Shown: piece after piece, positions 44,745 through 52,184 of the stretch
Numbering within the stretch: position 1 is the first letter of the stretch
Layout: every line of letters begins with the position of its first letter
NCBI RefSeq assembly: GCF_004138205.1
Contig: NZ_RXNQ01000003.1
Location: 1-64,000, forward strand
Direction of reading: 5' to 3'
Length of the DNA: 64,000 nucleotides
From: Pedobacter sp. SYP-B3415
GTDB taxonomy: Bacteria > Bacteroidota > Bacteroidia > Sphingobacteriales > Sphingobacteriaceae
Position numbers and translations under genes: made by a program
Notes under the pieces: model-generated
The model's database searches: none
What the model was told of the DNA's origin: nothing
What the model saw: the letters and a program-made list of their open reading frames with translations, nothing else

Positions 44745-45740
44745 TTAGTTAACCTCAATAAGTTTGGTAAATGCAGCAAGTGCTCTTCCGCTCTGAAGCG
44801 ACTCTTCTGCCTCATAATAACAATCCGCGAAACTTGTCTCTGCGCCATGTATGGTACGCAGGGCTAAGGCTGCATTGCAGAGTACCACATTGCTCTGTTC
44901 AGCTGAGGCACGGTTGTTCAGCACGTCTAAAAAGATAGCGGCAGAAGATGCAACACTGTTGCCCCCGCGAATGGCCCCCGGGTCTATCCTCTCAAAGCCC
45001 ATATCAGCCAAGCTGAGGCGGTGTTCGCCCTGGTCTGTAAATGTCTTTACATCGCAGGTAAGTGAGATCTCATCATAACCTTCAAGCGCATGCAAAATGG
45101 TATACTTTTTATCCGTTTCCTGATAAAGATAGGCATACAAACGAGCCAGTTCCAGACTAAAAACGCCAACCATCTGGTATTTCGGCTGAGCCGGATTAAC
45201 CATCGGGCCGAGCATGTTGAAAAATGTCTTCACACCAAGTTCCTTGCGAATCGGTGCCACAGTTTTCATAGCCGGATTGAATAAAGGCGCATGCAGAAAA
45301 CAAATACCGGCCTGGTCAAGCTGTCTGCTGAGATGTCCCTGGTCGGCGGTGAAGCGATACCCGAGGTATTCCATTACATTTGAGGAACCACAGCCTGATG
45401 AGACACCATAGTTACCGTGCTTGGCTACTTTATTTCCGGTCCCCGCTACAACAAAGCTGGCCAGTGTGGAAATATTAAAGGTATCTTTCCCGTCGCCGCC
45501 GGTTCCGCACAGATCAATCAGCGCATCAGCGGGCAGGCTTGCCTTGATGCAAAGCTCCAGCATCGCATCGCGAAAACCTTGCAACTCTGCAACAGTCATA
45601 TTGCGCATGCAATAAGCCGTCATAAACGAGGCGATCTGATAGTTATTATATTCACCCCGGGCAATAGAGATCAGGATTTGCCTTGCTTCATCGCGGCCAA
45701 AGGTTTTATTTTCGAAAAGGTGGTTCAGTATCGTTTTCAT
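44745..45740 (-). CDS. trpD: Anthranilate phosphoribosyltransferase
   Basis: It attaches phosphoribose from PRPP to anthranilate. The 331-residue protein has the PRPP-binding motif LCGTGGDGKDTFNIST near residue 82 and KHGNYGVSSGCGSSNVME. It is the first structural gene after the attenuator. The usual neighbours trpE, trpG and trpC are absent here and must be elsewhere, or supplied by fusions, in the genome. Confidence 0.95.
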   Translation of the reverse strand: MKTILNHLFENKTFGRDEARQILISIARGEYNNYQIASFMTAYCMRNMTVAELQGFRDAMLELCIKASLPADALIDLCGTGGDGKDTFNISTLASFVVAGTGNKVAKHGNYGVSSGCGSSNVMEYLGYRFTADQGHLSRQLDQAGICFLHAPLFNPAMKTVAPIRKELGVKTFFNMLGPMVNPAQPKYQMVGVFSLELARLYAYLYQETDKKYTILHALEGYDEISLTCDVKTFTDQGEHRLSLADMGFERIDPGAIRGGNSVASSAAIFLDVLNNRASAEQSNVVLCNAALALRTIHGAETSFADCYYEAEESLQSGRALAAFTKLIEVN

Positions 45741-45797
45741 CTAATGTTGAAACTTTCATTCTGTTTAAAATATTCACAGCTGCAGGCTTTTTAATGG

Positions 45798-45832
45798 CCA
45801 TAAAAAAAGGGCTGCGTTTTCGGCAACCCTGT
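45798..45832 (-). terminator. Attenuator hairpin before trpD
   Basis: On the minus strand AGGGTTGC, a short loop and GCAGCCCT form an 8-bp stem (one G-T pair), directly followed by seven T. It lies 47 nt after the stop codon of the Trp-rich leader peptide and about 60 nt before trpD. GGCAAATC at the leader stop codon could pair with the left arm (GGTTGCC) as an antiterminator. Confidence 0.8.
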
Positions 45833-45878
45833 TTTTCTTGAATATGATTATAATTTCAATATGCACGGACGGATTTGC

Positions 45879-45932
45879 CTAACGATTATCGTTATGCCAC
45901 CACCAGCTGATATTTACATTTTGTCTGTTCAT
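45879..45932 (-). CDS. trpL: trp operon leader peptide
   Basis: A 17-codon frame on the minus strand encodes MNRQNVNISWWWHNDNR, with three consecutive Trp codons at positions 10-12. It begins 9 nt after the promoter -7 box and ends 47 nt before a T-tailed hairpin. In classical attenuation, a ribosome short of charged tRNA-Trp stalls at these codons and leaves GGCAAATC free to form an antiterminator; a ribosome that reaches the stop covers it, so the terminator forms. The product itself probably has no function. Start, Trp run and hairpin are seen directly; the mechanism is inferred. Confidence 0.85.
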   Translation of the reverse strand: MNRQNVNISWWWHNDNR

Positions 45933-45941
45933 GTACAGAGG

Positions 45942-45972
45942 CAAATATTGTTATTTTTTTAGGATTTGCAAA
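45942..45972 (-). promoter_or_regulatory. trpLp: Promoter of the trpL-trpDFBA operon
   Basis: On the minus strand TTTG (plus 45969-45972), a 19-nt spacer and AATATTTG (plus 45942-45949) match the Bacteroidota promoter, with one mismatch in the first position of the -7 box. The predicted transcript would have about 5 nt before the leader peptide. Confidence 0.6.
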
Positions 45973-46003
45973 AAAATTATCGATTTTACAGATATCCGCA
46001 AAT

Positions 46004-46825
46004 TTAAGCCCTGATCAAGGGGTTTTTCTCCTTTGTAAAATGTTTATATACCATGGTATCGGCCAGAGCCGGCAGTAATTTGTTCAGCCATACGGCGAGC
46101 TTACCCTGATTAGTCATAACAAGGGTGCGCTGCCGTTTGATGATCCCGTCCGCGATCCGCACAGCCACCTCGTCGGCACTCATCATTTTGCCTTCTTCCA
46201 TACTCGTTTCGCCGTGGGAAGACCCGTCTTTCGAAAGCGCAGCGACGCGGATATTTGACGCAGTAAAGCCCGGACAGGCCAACAGAACGTGAACACCTGT
46301 ATGAAGCAGCTCTGTACGAAGCGATTCTACAAAGCCGTTCATGGCAAATTTAGAGGCAGAATAACCTGTCCGGCCCGGCAGCCCCCGAAAACCTGCTATA
46401 GATGAGACGCCAACGATTGTTCCTTTGCTCTCAAGCAATGCGGGCAGCGCATATTTTGTACAATACACCGTGCCCCAGAAATTTACGTCCATCAGGTTTT
46501 TAAGGACAGACAATTCGGTGTCGCGAAAGAGGGCACGCATGGAAAGTCCGGCGTTATTGATCAGAATATCAATCCGGCCGAATACAGAAAGCGCCTGCTC
46601 TGTAAGCCGGCGGCAGTCCTGCTCCTGTGAGACGTCTGTCTGAATCGCCACAACCTGCACCTGGTAAGTCCTGCGCAATGCCTCCGCAAGTTCGTTCAAC
46701 GCTTCCGCATTACGCGCAGCCACCACTAGGTTTGCACCGCGAGACGCCAGGACAGTGGCGAGCGACCGGCCTATACCTGATGATGCACCGGTAATGATAA
46801 CAATCTTATTTTTAATGTCTTGCAT
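46004..46825 (-). CDS. Short-chain dehydrogenase/reductase (SDR)
   Basis: The 273-residue classical SDR has TGASSGIG near residue 12, NNAG near residue 91, SSIAGFRG and the catalytic Tyr/Lys in YSASKFA. The C-terminal region is hydrophobic and basic (WLNKLLPALADTMVYKHF), as in DHRS7-like enzymes that associate with membranes. The substrate cannot be predicted. It follows the phosphodiesterase gene by 8 nt, in an operon with recR. Confidence 0.87.
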   Translation of the reverse strand: MQDIKNKIVIITGASSGIGRSLATVLASRGANLVVAARNAEALNELAEALRRTYQVQVVAIQTDVSQEQDCRRLTEQALSVFGRIDILINNAGLSMRALFRDTELSVLKNLMDVNFWGTVYCTKYALPALLESKGTIVGVSSIAGFRGLPGRTGYSASKFAMNGFVESLRTELLHTGVHVLLACPGFTASNIRVAALSKDGSSHGETSMEEGKMMSADEVAVRIADGIIKRQRTLVMTNQGKLAVWLNKLLPALADTMVYKHFTKEKNPLIRA

Positions 46826-46833
46826 TTTATCAG

Positions 46834-47628
46834 CTAAAGAGTATTTTTAGGTTTTTGCAGAGAAAGCAGATAACGTTTGCATTCACTTACACGGTCGGTA
46901 TTTATGATATCTACGCCCAATTCCGCAAGTTGTTTCCATGCCTCTTCTGTATCGGGCGCATTCCAGAACCGAACGGGCTTGCCTTTCAGATGAGCATCGT
47001 CAATTATTTTTTTCAGCGCCACCTGATCAGCCGCCGGGAGCTGCCCGGCGCCGTTCCAGGCGGACGACTTTTTGAAATTATCGCTGATCATGACCACCTT
47101 CCTGAGATCCCTTGGACGGTATTTTACAAAAGGCAATCCGTCAAAGTAGATGAAGTCGGGGTAACGATGAAATGTGCTGTCTGGCGGGCGATTGCCACTT
47201 ATGGTGAGCAGCATTCCCGGCCCGTCCGGTTTACGTCTGAACATGGCCAGATGCGGCTGCACGACTTTGATAAACACGGGATAGGTAGTTTGCCAGGAAT
47301 CTTTAAAATCGACCATCAACTGTCCGGGTTTCAATACCGGCGGCAGCGTATCGCCCAGCAGATAACTTTTGAGCGGTGTAAGGTACTGTTCATTCAAGCC
47401 TTTGGCCTGACCAAGTCCTTTACGGGTATGGGCTACAACAAGTGAATCAAACTGCAAAAACACATCAGCTTCAATGGAGTAAATGCCTTTCCCGAGGGCT
47501 TCTGTCAGCGGCTGCCGGTGGGTGTAGTCGTTATGTGAGTGGATCCGGACCTGAGCATATGCCGGAAGGCACTGCGCTAAAGTCAGAACACATAACATAT
47601 TAATAAACAAAATCTTGACAGCATTCAT
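46834..47628 (-). CDS. Exported phosphodiesterase (PI-PLC / glycerophosphodiester phosphodiesterase-like)
   Basis: The 264-residue protein has a signal peptide (residues 1-25, ending AYAQ). The catalytic fold is a TIM barrel: RIHSHNDYTH near residue 30 provides the first active-site His, SIEADVF the acidic metal ligands, and VVAHTRKG the second His. This pattern is shared by GDPD and PI-PLC families, and the protein is short compared with most, so the substrate is open. The ATG at 47628 is preferred to a GTG 6 nt upstream. It lies between recR and the SDR gene. Confidence 0.8.
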   Translation of the reverse strand: MNAVKILFINMLCVLTLAQCLPAYAQVRIHSHNDYTHRQPLTEALGKGIYSIEADVFLQFDSLVVAHTRKGLGQAKGLNEQYLTPLKSYLLGDTLPPVLKPGQLMVDFKDSWQTTYPVFIKVVQPHLAMFRRKPDGPGMLLTISGNRPPDSTFHRYPDFIYFDGLPFVKYRPRDLRKVVMISDNFKKSSAWNGAGQLPAADQVALKKIIDDAHLKGKPVRFWNAPDTEEAWKQLAELGVDIINTDRVSECKRYLLSLQKPKNTL

Positions 47629-47641
47629 AAGCACGTATAGT

Positions 47642-48259
47642 TTAGCGCATCATCGCATTCTCATACGGAACCCGGGTTACGATAGAGCGTCCCAAGGTGA
47701 TCTCATCGGCGTATTCCAGTTCTCCGCCGAAGGCAACACCCCTGGCAATTGTGGTTATCGGGATATTAAAATCTTTGAGTTTTTTATAGAGATAAAACAA
47801 GGTTGTATCACCTTCCATATTCGGACTAAGCGCCAGAATAACCTCTTTGACCTCCTGAGTTTGCACACGGTTTACAAGACTTTCGATAAACAGGTCGGCC
47901 GGGCCTATCCCGTCCATCGGAGATATGAGCCCGCCTAAAACATGGTACCGCCCAAAGTACTGTGCTGTGTTTTCAATAGCCATGACATCCCGGGCATCTT
48001 CAACAACACAGATCAGGGCTGTATCTCGTTTTGGTGATGCGCAGATCTCGCAGGTATCTGTATCTGAAATATTATGACAGCTGCGGCAATGTTTGATTTC
48101 TCTTTTCAGGGTGATGATGGCATTTCCAAAATCTTCAACCTCCTGCTCTTCCCTGTTCAGCAAATGCAGCACGAGCCGGAGCGCGGTTTTCTGCCCTACT
48201 CCCGGCAGCTTCGCAAATTCAGCAACCGCATTTTCGAGCAATTTTGAGGAAAAATTCAT
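47642..48259 (-). CDS. recR: Recombination mediator protein RecR
   Basis: It works with RecO and RecF to load RecA at gaps in DNA. The 205-residue protein has a helix-hairpin-helix start ([15 protein letters not shown]), a four-cysteine zinc motif ([18 protein letters not shown]) near residue 57, and a Toprim domain beginning [14 protein letters not shown]. It is the first gene of the recR-phosphodiesterase-SDR operon. Confidence 0.95.
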   Translation of the reverse strand: MNFSSKLLENAVAEFAKLPGVGQKTALRLVLHLLNREEQEVEDFGNAIITLKREIKHCRSCHNISDTDTCEICASPKRDTALICVVEDARDVMAIENTAQYFGRYHVLGGLISPMDGIGPADLFIESLVNRVQTQEVKEVILALSPNMEGDTTLFYLYKKLKDFNIPITTIARGVAFGGELEYADEITLGRSIVTRVPYENAMMR

Positions 48260-48263
48260 CCTG

Positions 48264-48271
48264 CAAATTTA
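48264..48271 (-). promoter_or_regulatory. Promoter -7 box of the recR operon
   Basis: TAAATTTG on the minus strand fits TAnnTTTG and ends 4 nt before the recR ATG, predicting a leaderless or nearly leaderless mRNA. Confidence 0.6.
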
Positions 48272-48304
48272 TGTTTATCTTCCGTTAAAATTTCATTTTA
48301 TTGC

Positions 48305-48312
48305 TACATTTA
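48305..48312 (+). promoter_or_regulatory. Possible promoter -7 box of the SSS symporter gene
   Basis: TACATTTA differs from TAnnTTTG only in the last base. It lies 18 nt upstream of the ATG at 48331 and is divergent to the recR promoter. Confidence 0.45.
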
Positions 48313-48330
48313 GCGGCTAAAACCACAAAC

Positions 48331-49809
48331 ATGACCCCAACCATACTCCTCTCATTTTTAATTGGGTATTTTCTCATTCTCATCCTTATTTCCTACTTCA
48401 CCTCACGTAAATCTTCAGACAATTCAACATTTTTTGTTGCCAATCGAAACTCGAAATGGTATCTCGTAGCCTTCGGCATGATTGGTACCGCGCTGTCTGG
48501 CGTAACGTTTATTTCAGTTCCGGGTGCGGTAGGAAAATCGAGCTTTGGTTACTTCCAGTTTATTCTTGGCAATGCCGTTGGGTTCATTATCATTGCCACT
48601 GTACTGCTTCCGCTTTATTATCGGATCAACCTGATCTCCATTTATACCTATCTGGAAAAACGTCTTGGTTACTGGAGCTACAAATCGGGGGCGATGATTT
48701 TCCTTGTATCAAGAACCATTGGGTCTGCGTTCAGATTGTATCTTGTTGCGATTGTACTTCAGAAATTCATTTTCGATGCGTGGAACGTTCCATTCTGGCT
48801 AACAATCATCATATGCCTGGTTCTCATCTGGCTGTACACGCGTAAGGGCGGCCTGAAAACGATTATCATAACAGACACCCTTCAGACCGTATTTCTGTTG
48901 CTGTCTGTGGTTCTGTCGCTTTATTTTATTTCTGACTCGCTGAATCTTGACATTGCCGGAACGTTCGAGGCGGTAAAAACCAGCAGTTATTCTAAAATCT
49001 TTTTCTGGGAGGATTTTCTCGGGAGCAAATCACACTTTTTAAAACAGTTTTTCGGCGGAATTTTCGTTACGATTGCCATGACCGGACTTGACCAGGACCT
49101 GATGCAAAAGAACCTGAGCATGGGCACCATTGGTGAGGCCAAAAAGAACATGCTTAGTTTCACTGCGGTATTTGTGATCATGAATATCTTTTTCCTGGGT
49201 GTTGGTGCCCTGCTGTATATCTATGCAGCCCAAAATAATATTGACGTAGCCGCATTGCAAACAGCCGATCATCTGTATCCGGAGATCGCCCTCAACCACC
49301 TGAACATTGTGCCCGGAATCATCTTTATGCTCGGACTGACGGCGGCGACCTTTGCAACAACCGACTCGGCACTCACCGCCCTTACAACTTCATTTTGCGT
49401 AGATTTTCTTCATTTTGACAAAAAATCAGATCAAAATGATCCGAAACTTGTTACCATGAGGCATTGGGTGCACATCGGCTTCTCGGCACTTATGGTTTTG
49501 GTGATCATGATCTTCAAAGTCCTTAATGATGATTCTGTGGTAACAGCCATTTTTACAGCCGCTGGTTATACGTATGGCCCGCTGCTGGGCTTATTTGCCT
49601 TTGGAATGATCAGCCGCCGCGGGGTGACGGATAAGTTGGTTCCATGGATCTGCCTTATTTCGCCGGTGCTATGTTACCTGATCGCGGCAAACTCTGAGCG
49701 GTTTACAGGCTATGTGATCGGTTTTGAACTTATTGTACTGAACGGATTGATTACCTACCTGATGTTGCTGATAACGAGTAAGCCGACCACGAATCAGACT
49801 AAATTCTAA
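48331..49809 (+). CDS. Sodium:solute symporter family protein (SSS)
   Basis: The 492-residue inner-membrane protein has about thirteen hydrophobic helices of the LeuT-like fold. Early segments are YFTSRKSSDNSTFFVANRNS and MIGTALSGVTFISVPGAVG, characteristic of the SSS/SGLT family, and ATFATTDSALTALTTSF holds residues that may coordinate sodium. The substrate (sugar, amino acid or vitamin) is not predictable. The ATG at 48331 fits the promoter and the family. The LOG gene follows after 13 nt. Confidence 0.9.
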   Translation: MTPTILLSFLIGYFLILILISYFTSRKSSDNSTFFVANRNSKWYLVAFGMIGTALSGVTFISVPGAVGKSSFGYFQFILGNAVGFIIIATVLLPLYYRINLISIYTYLEKRLGYWSYKSGAMIFLVSRTIGSAFRLYLVAIVLQKFIFDAWNVPFWLTIIICLVLIWLYTRKGGLKTIIITDTLQTVFLLLSVVLSLYFISDSLNLDIAGTFEAVKTSSYSKIFFWEDFLGSKSHFLKQFFGGIFVTIAMTGLDQDLMQKNLSMGTIGEAKKNMLSFTAVFVIMNIFFLGVGALLYIYAAQNNIDVAALQTADHLYPEIALNHLNIVPGIIFMLGLTAATFATTDSALTALTTSFCVDFLHFDKKSDQNDPKLVTMRHWVHIGFSALMVLVIMIFKVLNDDSVVTAIFTAAGYTYGPLLGLFAFGMISRRGVTDKLVPWICLISPVLCYLIAANSERFTGYVIGFELIVLNGLITYLMLLITSKPTTNQTKF

Positions 49810-49822
49810 AAAATCTACCGAT

Positions 49823-50530
49823 ATGACGAGTGAAGACAAGATAAGAAGCGCTTTCGAAAACAAAAACTGGCAGGAGATTAAGGTTACAGACAGCTGGCAG
49901 ATCTTCAAGATCATGGCTGAGTTTGTTGACGGTTTTGAAAAATTAGCAAAAATTGGCCCCTGTGTTACGATCTTCGGGTCGGCACGAACGGCAGAAAGCA
50001 ATCCTTACTACGCTCTTGCTGAGCGCTGCGGTCATTTGCTTACTGAACGGGGATATGGTGTAATTACCGGTGGCGGTCCTGGTATTATGGAAGCAGGTAA
50101 TAAGGGCGCTTTTAACAACGGCGGTAAGTCTGTCGGATTGAATATTGAGCTGCCTTTTGAGCAGTTTCACAACAAATACATTGACCACAACAAGCTTCTA
50201 GAATTTGACTATTTTTTTATTCGAAAAGTGATGTTTATGAAGTATTCTCAGGGCTTCATTGTGCTGCCCGGGGGCTTCGGTACGATGGATGAGTTATTTG
50301 AGGCGCTGACACTGATCCAGACTGGCAAAATTGCCCGTTTCCCGATCGTCCTGGTGGGTAAAAAGTACTGGCAAGGTTTGATCGACTGGTTAAAAACATC
50401 GATGCTGGAAACTGAGCACAACATTCATGCTGAAGACCTGAATTTGTTCAGACTGGTAGATACCGCAGAAGAAGCGACGGAACATATCTTCAAGTTTTAC
50501 GAGAAGTACGTGCTTAAGCCGAATTTCTAA
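49823..50530 (+). CDS. LOG family protein (TIGR00730, lysine decarboxylase-like fold)
   Basis: The 235-residue Rossmann-like protein has VITGGGPGIMEAGNKGA near residue 84 and VLPGGFGTMDELFEALTLIQ near residue 150, i.e. the PGGxGTxxE motif of LOG proteins. Members hydrolyse nucleotide 5'-monophosphates such as cytokinin ribotides or purine nucleotides. The bacterial function is usually nucleotide salvage, but it is unproven here. It ends just before a strong terminator. Confidence 0.87.
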   Translation: MTSEDKIRSAFENKNWQEIKVTDSWQIFKIMAEFVDGFEKLAKIGPCVTIFGSARTAESNPYYALAERCGHLLTERGYGVITGGGPGIMEAGNKGAFNNGGKSVGLNIELPFEQFHNKYIDHNKLLEFDYFFIRKVMFMKYSQGFIVLPGGFGTMDELFEALTLIQTGKIARFPIVLVGKKYWQGLIDWLKTSMLETEHNIHAEDLNLFRLVDTAEEATEHIFKFYEKYVLKPNF

Positions 50531-50540
50531 ACCTTCCCCT

Positions 50541-50576
50541 AAACCTTCTAGGTTTTGGAAACCTAGAAGGTTTTTT
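50541..50576 (+). terminator. Terminator of the LOG gene
   Basis: Perfect 14-bp arms (50542-50555 and 50559-50572) have a 3-nt loop and are followed by six T residues, 11 nt after the stop codon. Confidence 0.9.
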
Positions 50577-50625
50577 CTTCCCATCATACCCCAATACCGG
50601 AATAAAATTCCACACCTAACACATT

Positions 50626-50668
50626 ACTCTCCAGAGCATTAAGCTCTACAACATTTTGGAGAGTTTTT
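50626..50668 (+). terminator. Second terminator-like nested hairpin
   Basis: ACTCTCC (50626-50632) pairs with GGAGAGT (50658-50664), followed by T5. An inner stem, AGAGC-ATTAA-GCTCT (50633-50647), lies in the loop. It could be a backup terminator or the end of a small RNA; no promoter for one is evident. Confidence 0.45.
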
Positions 50669-50869
50669 GTCTTCTACCACGTTTTCCGCCCCCTGACATG
50701 GCTACAGCGCTAAAAGCCACCACTAACCGTCTCAAAATCTTCGAAATAATCAAGTGTTTTATAAACTTTCAAGTGTTGGTGTTAATGTTGCCCCTACTCA
50801 CCGGCTACCGCATCGGCGGTTTCCGTACCTTCCGCTAAGAAAACAACTAACTGTATACCATTGCGTCCA

Positions 50870-50887
50870 CAACGCTTGCAAGCGTTG
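50870..50887. promoter_or_regulatory. 18-bp perfect palindrome upstream of the secreted protein gene
   Basis: CAACGCTTG followed directly by CAAGCGTTG is a perfect palindrome, 31 nt upstream of the ATG at 50919. It has no T-run, so it looks more like an operator than a terminator. The regulator is unknown. Confidence 0.45.
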
Positions 50888-50918
50888 AGCTATGCGCATT
50901 TACAATAAGTTGAATAAA

Positions 50919-51545
50919 ATGAAAAAACACACCGTTTTGAAACTAACATTCGCAGGACTGATCAGTATAAATTCAGTCATGCCCGCATTCTCACAAACTA
51001 CCGAGAAGCAAAAGACCAGTTCAGCGCATGAGCGATACATCGCTAACGCTGACCAGACAAGAAATGATCAGATCGCAGATCCCACTGCGGAAAACCAGTC
51101 AAATCTTTCAATCACATTGAAGGGAAATATCTCTGATATTATCTTCAGCAATGAACCCGTACAACTTGCTCTGGGCAAATCGCCCGGTAGCGTATCCGCC
51201 TCCGGCTTCTCAAATAACGCCTACACAGTACCGGTAACGGGCTTATATGTGATAGAGGGAGCATTCACGATAAGTCCGGGTACTTTCTTTGATCAGCACT
51301 CTGGCGTTATCGGTATTCACCTGAAAAACACAGGTAACGATCGGGAGCTTGTATCGAACTTCGTTAGCGGTCTTTACGGACCAATTCTTGGCGAAACCTG
51401 GGCCGGAACATCCATCAGCCTGACAGGTAAGGCCATCATCAGACTAAATGCAGGAACTACCATTGCGGCGTTCGGAAATACCTATGGCGCAGGTAGCACA
51501 ACGCAGATGCAGGTACAGTTCCTGTCATTTCAGCGCATTCAATAA
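50919..51545 (+). CDS. Secreted protein with C1q/TNF-like beta-sandwich C-terminus (tentative)
   Basis: The 208-residue protein has a signal peptide (MKKHTVLKLTFAGLISINSV, ending PAFSQ) and a Ser/Asn/Gln-rich linker. Its C-terminal 140 residues show the pattern of the C1q/TNF jelly-roll: YTVPVTGLYVIEGAFTI, then VIGIHLKNTG, then ISLTGKAIIRLNAGTTIAAFG and a final VQFLSFQRI strand. The family assignment rests on pattern only. The start at 50919 gives the standard signal peptide; a start at 50892 would only add nine polar residues. It may be surface or spore-coat-like material; the function is unknown. Confidence 0.6.
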   Translation: MKKHTVLKLTFAGLISINSVMPAFSQTTEKQKTSSAHERYIANADQTRNDQIADPTAENQSNLSITLKGNISDIIFSNEPVQLALGKSPGSVSASGFSNNAYTVPVTGLYVIEGAFTISPGTFFDQHSGVIGIHLKNTGNDRELVSNFVSGLYGPILGETWAGTSISLTGKAIIRLNAGTTIAAFGNTYGAGSTTQMQVQFLSFQRIQ

Positions 51546-51584
51546 TTTTTACAAAGCTGCAGACGCAATTCCGTTTGCAGCTTT

Positions 51585-52175
51585 TCATAAACCGCTAACG
51601 CCCCCGCTAACAACCAGCTTCATTGCATCAGCGGCACTGATGTGCAGGTCTCTGACACGTTCTCTGCGCACAATACAAAGTTGTCCGGCAAAAGAATAAG
51701 AGAGTGGAAAGTACACCGCAACTTCATCCGGTAACTCAAGCTTGTTGAGATCAGGCTGTGTTAAAAATCCTATTTTCTTCATTCCGCCCTCTACCTCAAC
51801 CAGCACCGGGTGATTGAATTTTTTTTCATCGCCAACAAATGCCTCTGTAAGGTCTTTAATCGATCCATAGATAAAATTGATAAGCGGAAGGCGATTTAGT
51901 ATGCGATGAAACCAGTTGTACATGGGTTCGGTTACAAAATTTGTAACGAAAATCCCTGCAATCAGGATTATCAGTAAAACTGTAAGCAAACCGAGGCCGG
52001 GTATGTTCCGACTCTCGCCCGTGCGCGGATCAACGCCCAGTACACTGTTTACATTTACCCAGCTGTCTACCGTTGTCACTGCCCATACCACGATAAAAAT
52101 GCTGAGCGCTACAGGAACAACAATCAGAAGTCCTTTGATCAGGTAGTTCAATAAAGGCCGGCCTATTCTATTCAT
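51585..52175 (-). CDS. DUF502 family membrane protein
   Basis: The 196-residue protein has two N-terminal transmembrane helices (LIKGLLIVVPVALSIFIVVW and LGLLTVLLIILIAGIFVTNF). A soluble domain follows that starts with the family motif RLPLINFIYGSIKDLTEAF and continues VLVEVEGGMKKIGFLTQ, AVYFPLSYSFAGQL and MKLVVSGGV. DUF502 proteins are widespread, but their function is unknown. The gene follows murF-alr by 9 nt and is the last of that operon. Confidence 0.88.
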   Translation of the reverse strand: MNRIGRPLLNYLIKGLLIVVPVALSIFIVVWAVTTVDSWVNVNSVLGVDPRTGESRNIPGLGLLTVLLIILIAGIFVTNFVTEPMYNWFHRILNRLPLINFIYGSIKDLTEAFVGDEKKFNHPVLVEVEGGMKKIGFLTQPDLNKLELPDEVAVYFPLSYSFAGQLCIVRRERVRDLHISAADAMKLVVSGGVSGL

Positions 52176-52184
52176 GGAACAAAT

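Noticed and set aside
45871..45946. Long-range pairing of ATTTGCCT with AGGCAAAT around the trp leader peptide
   Set aside because: ATTTGCCT lies mostly inside the promoter, upstream of the predicted transcript start, so it would not be present in the RNA.
50656..50838. 60-codon frame after the LOG gene
   Set aside because: It starts inside a terminator-like hairpin and resembles no protein; no ribosome-binding site is seen.
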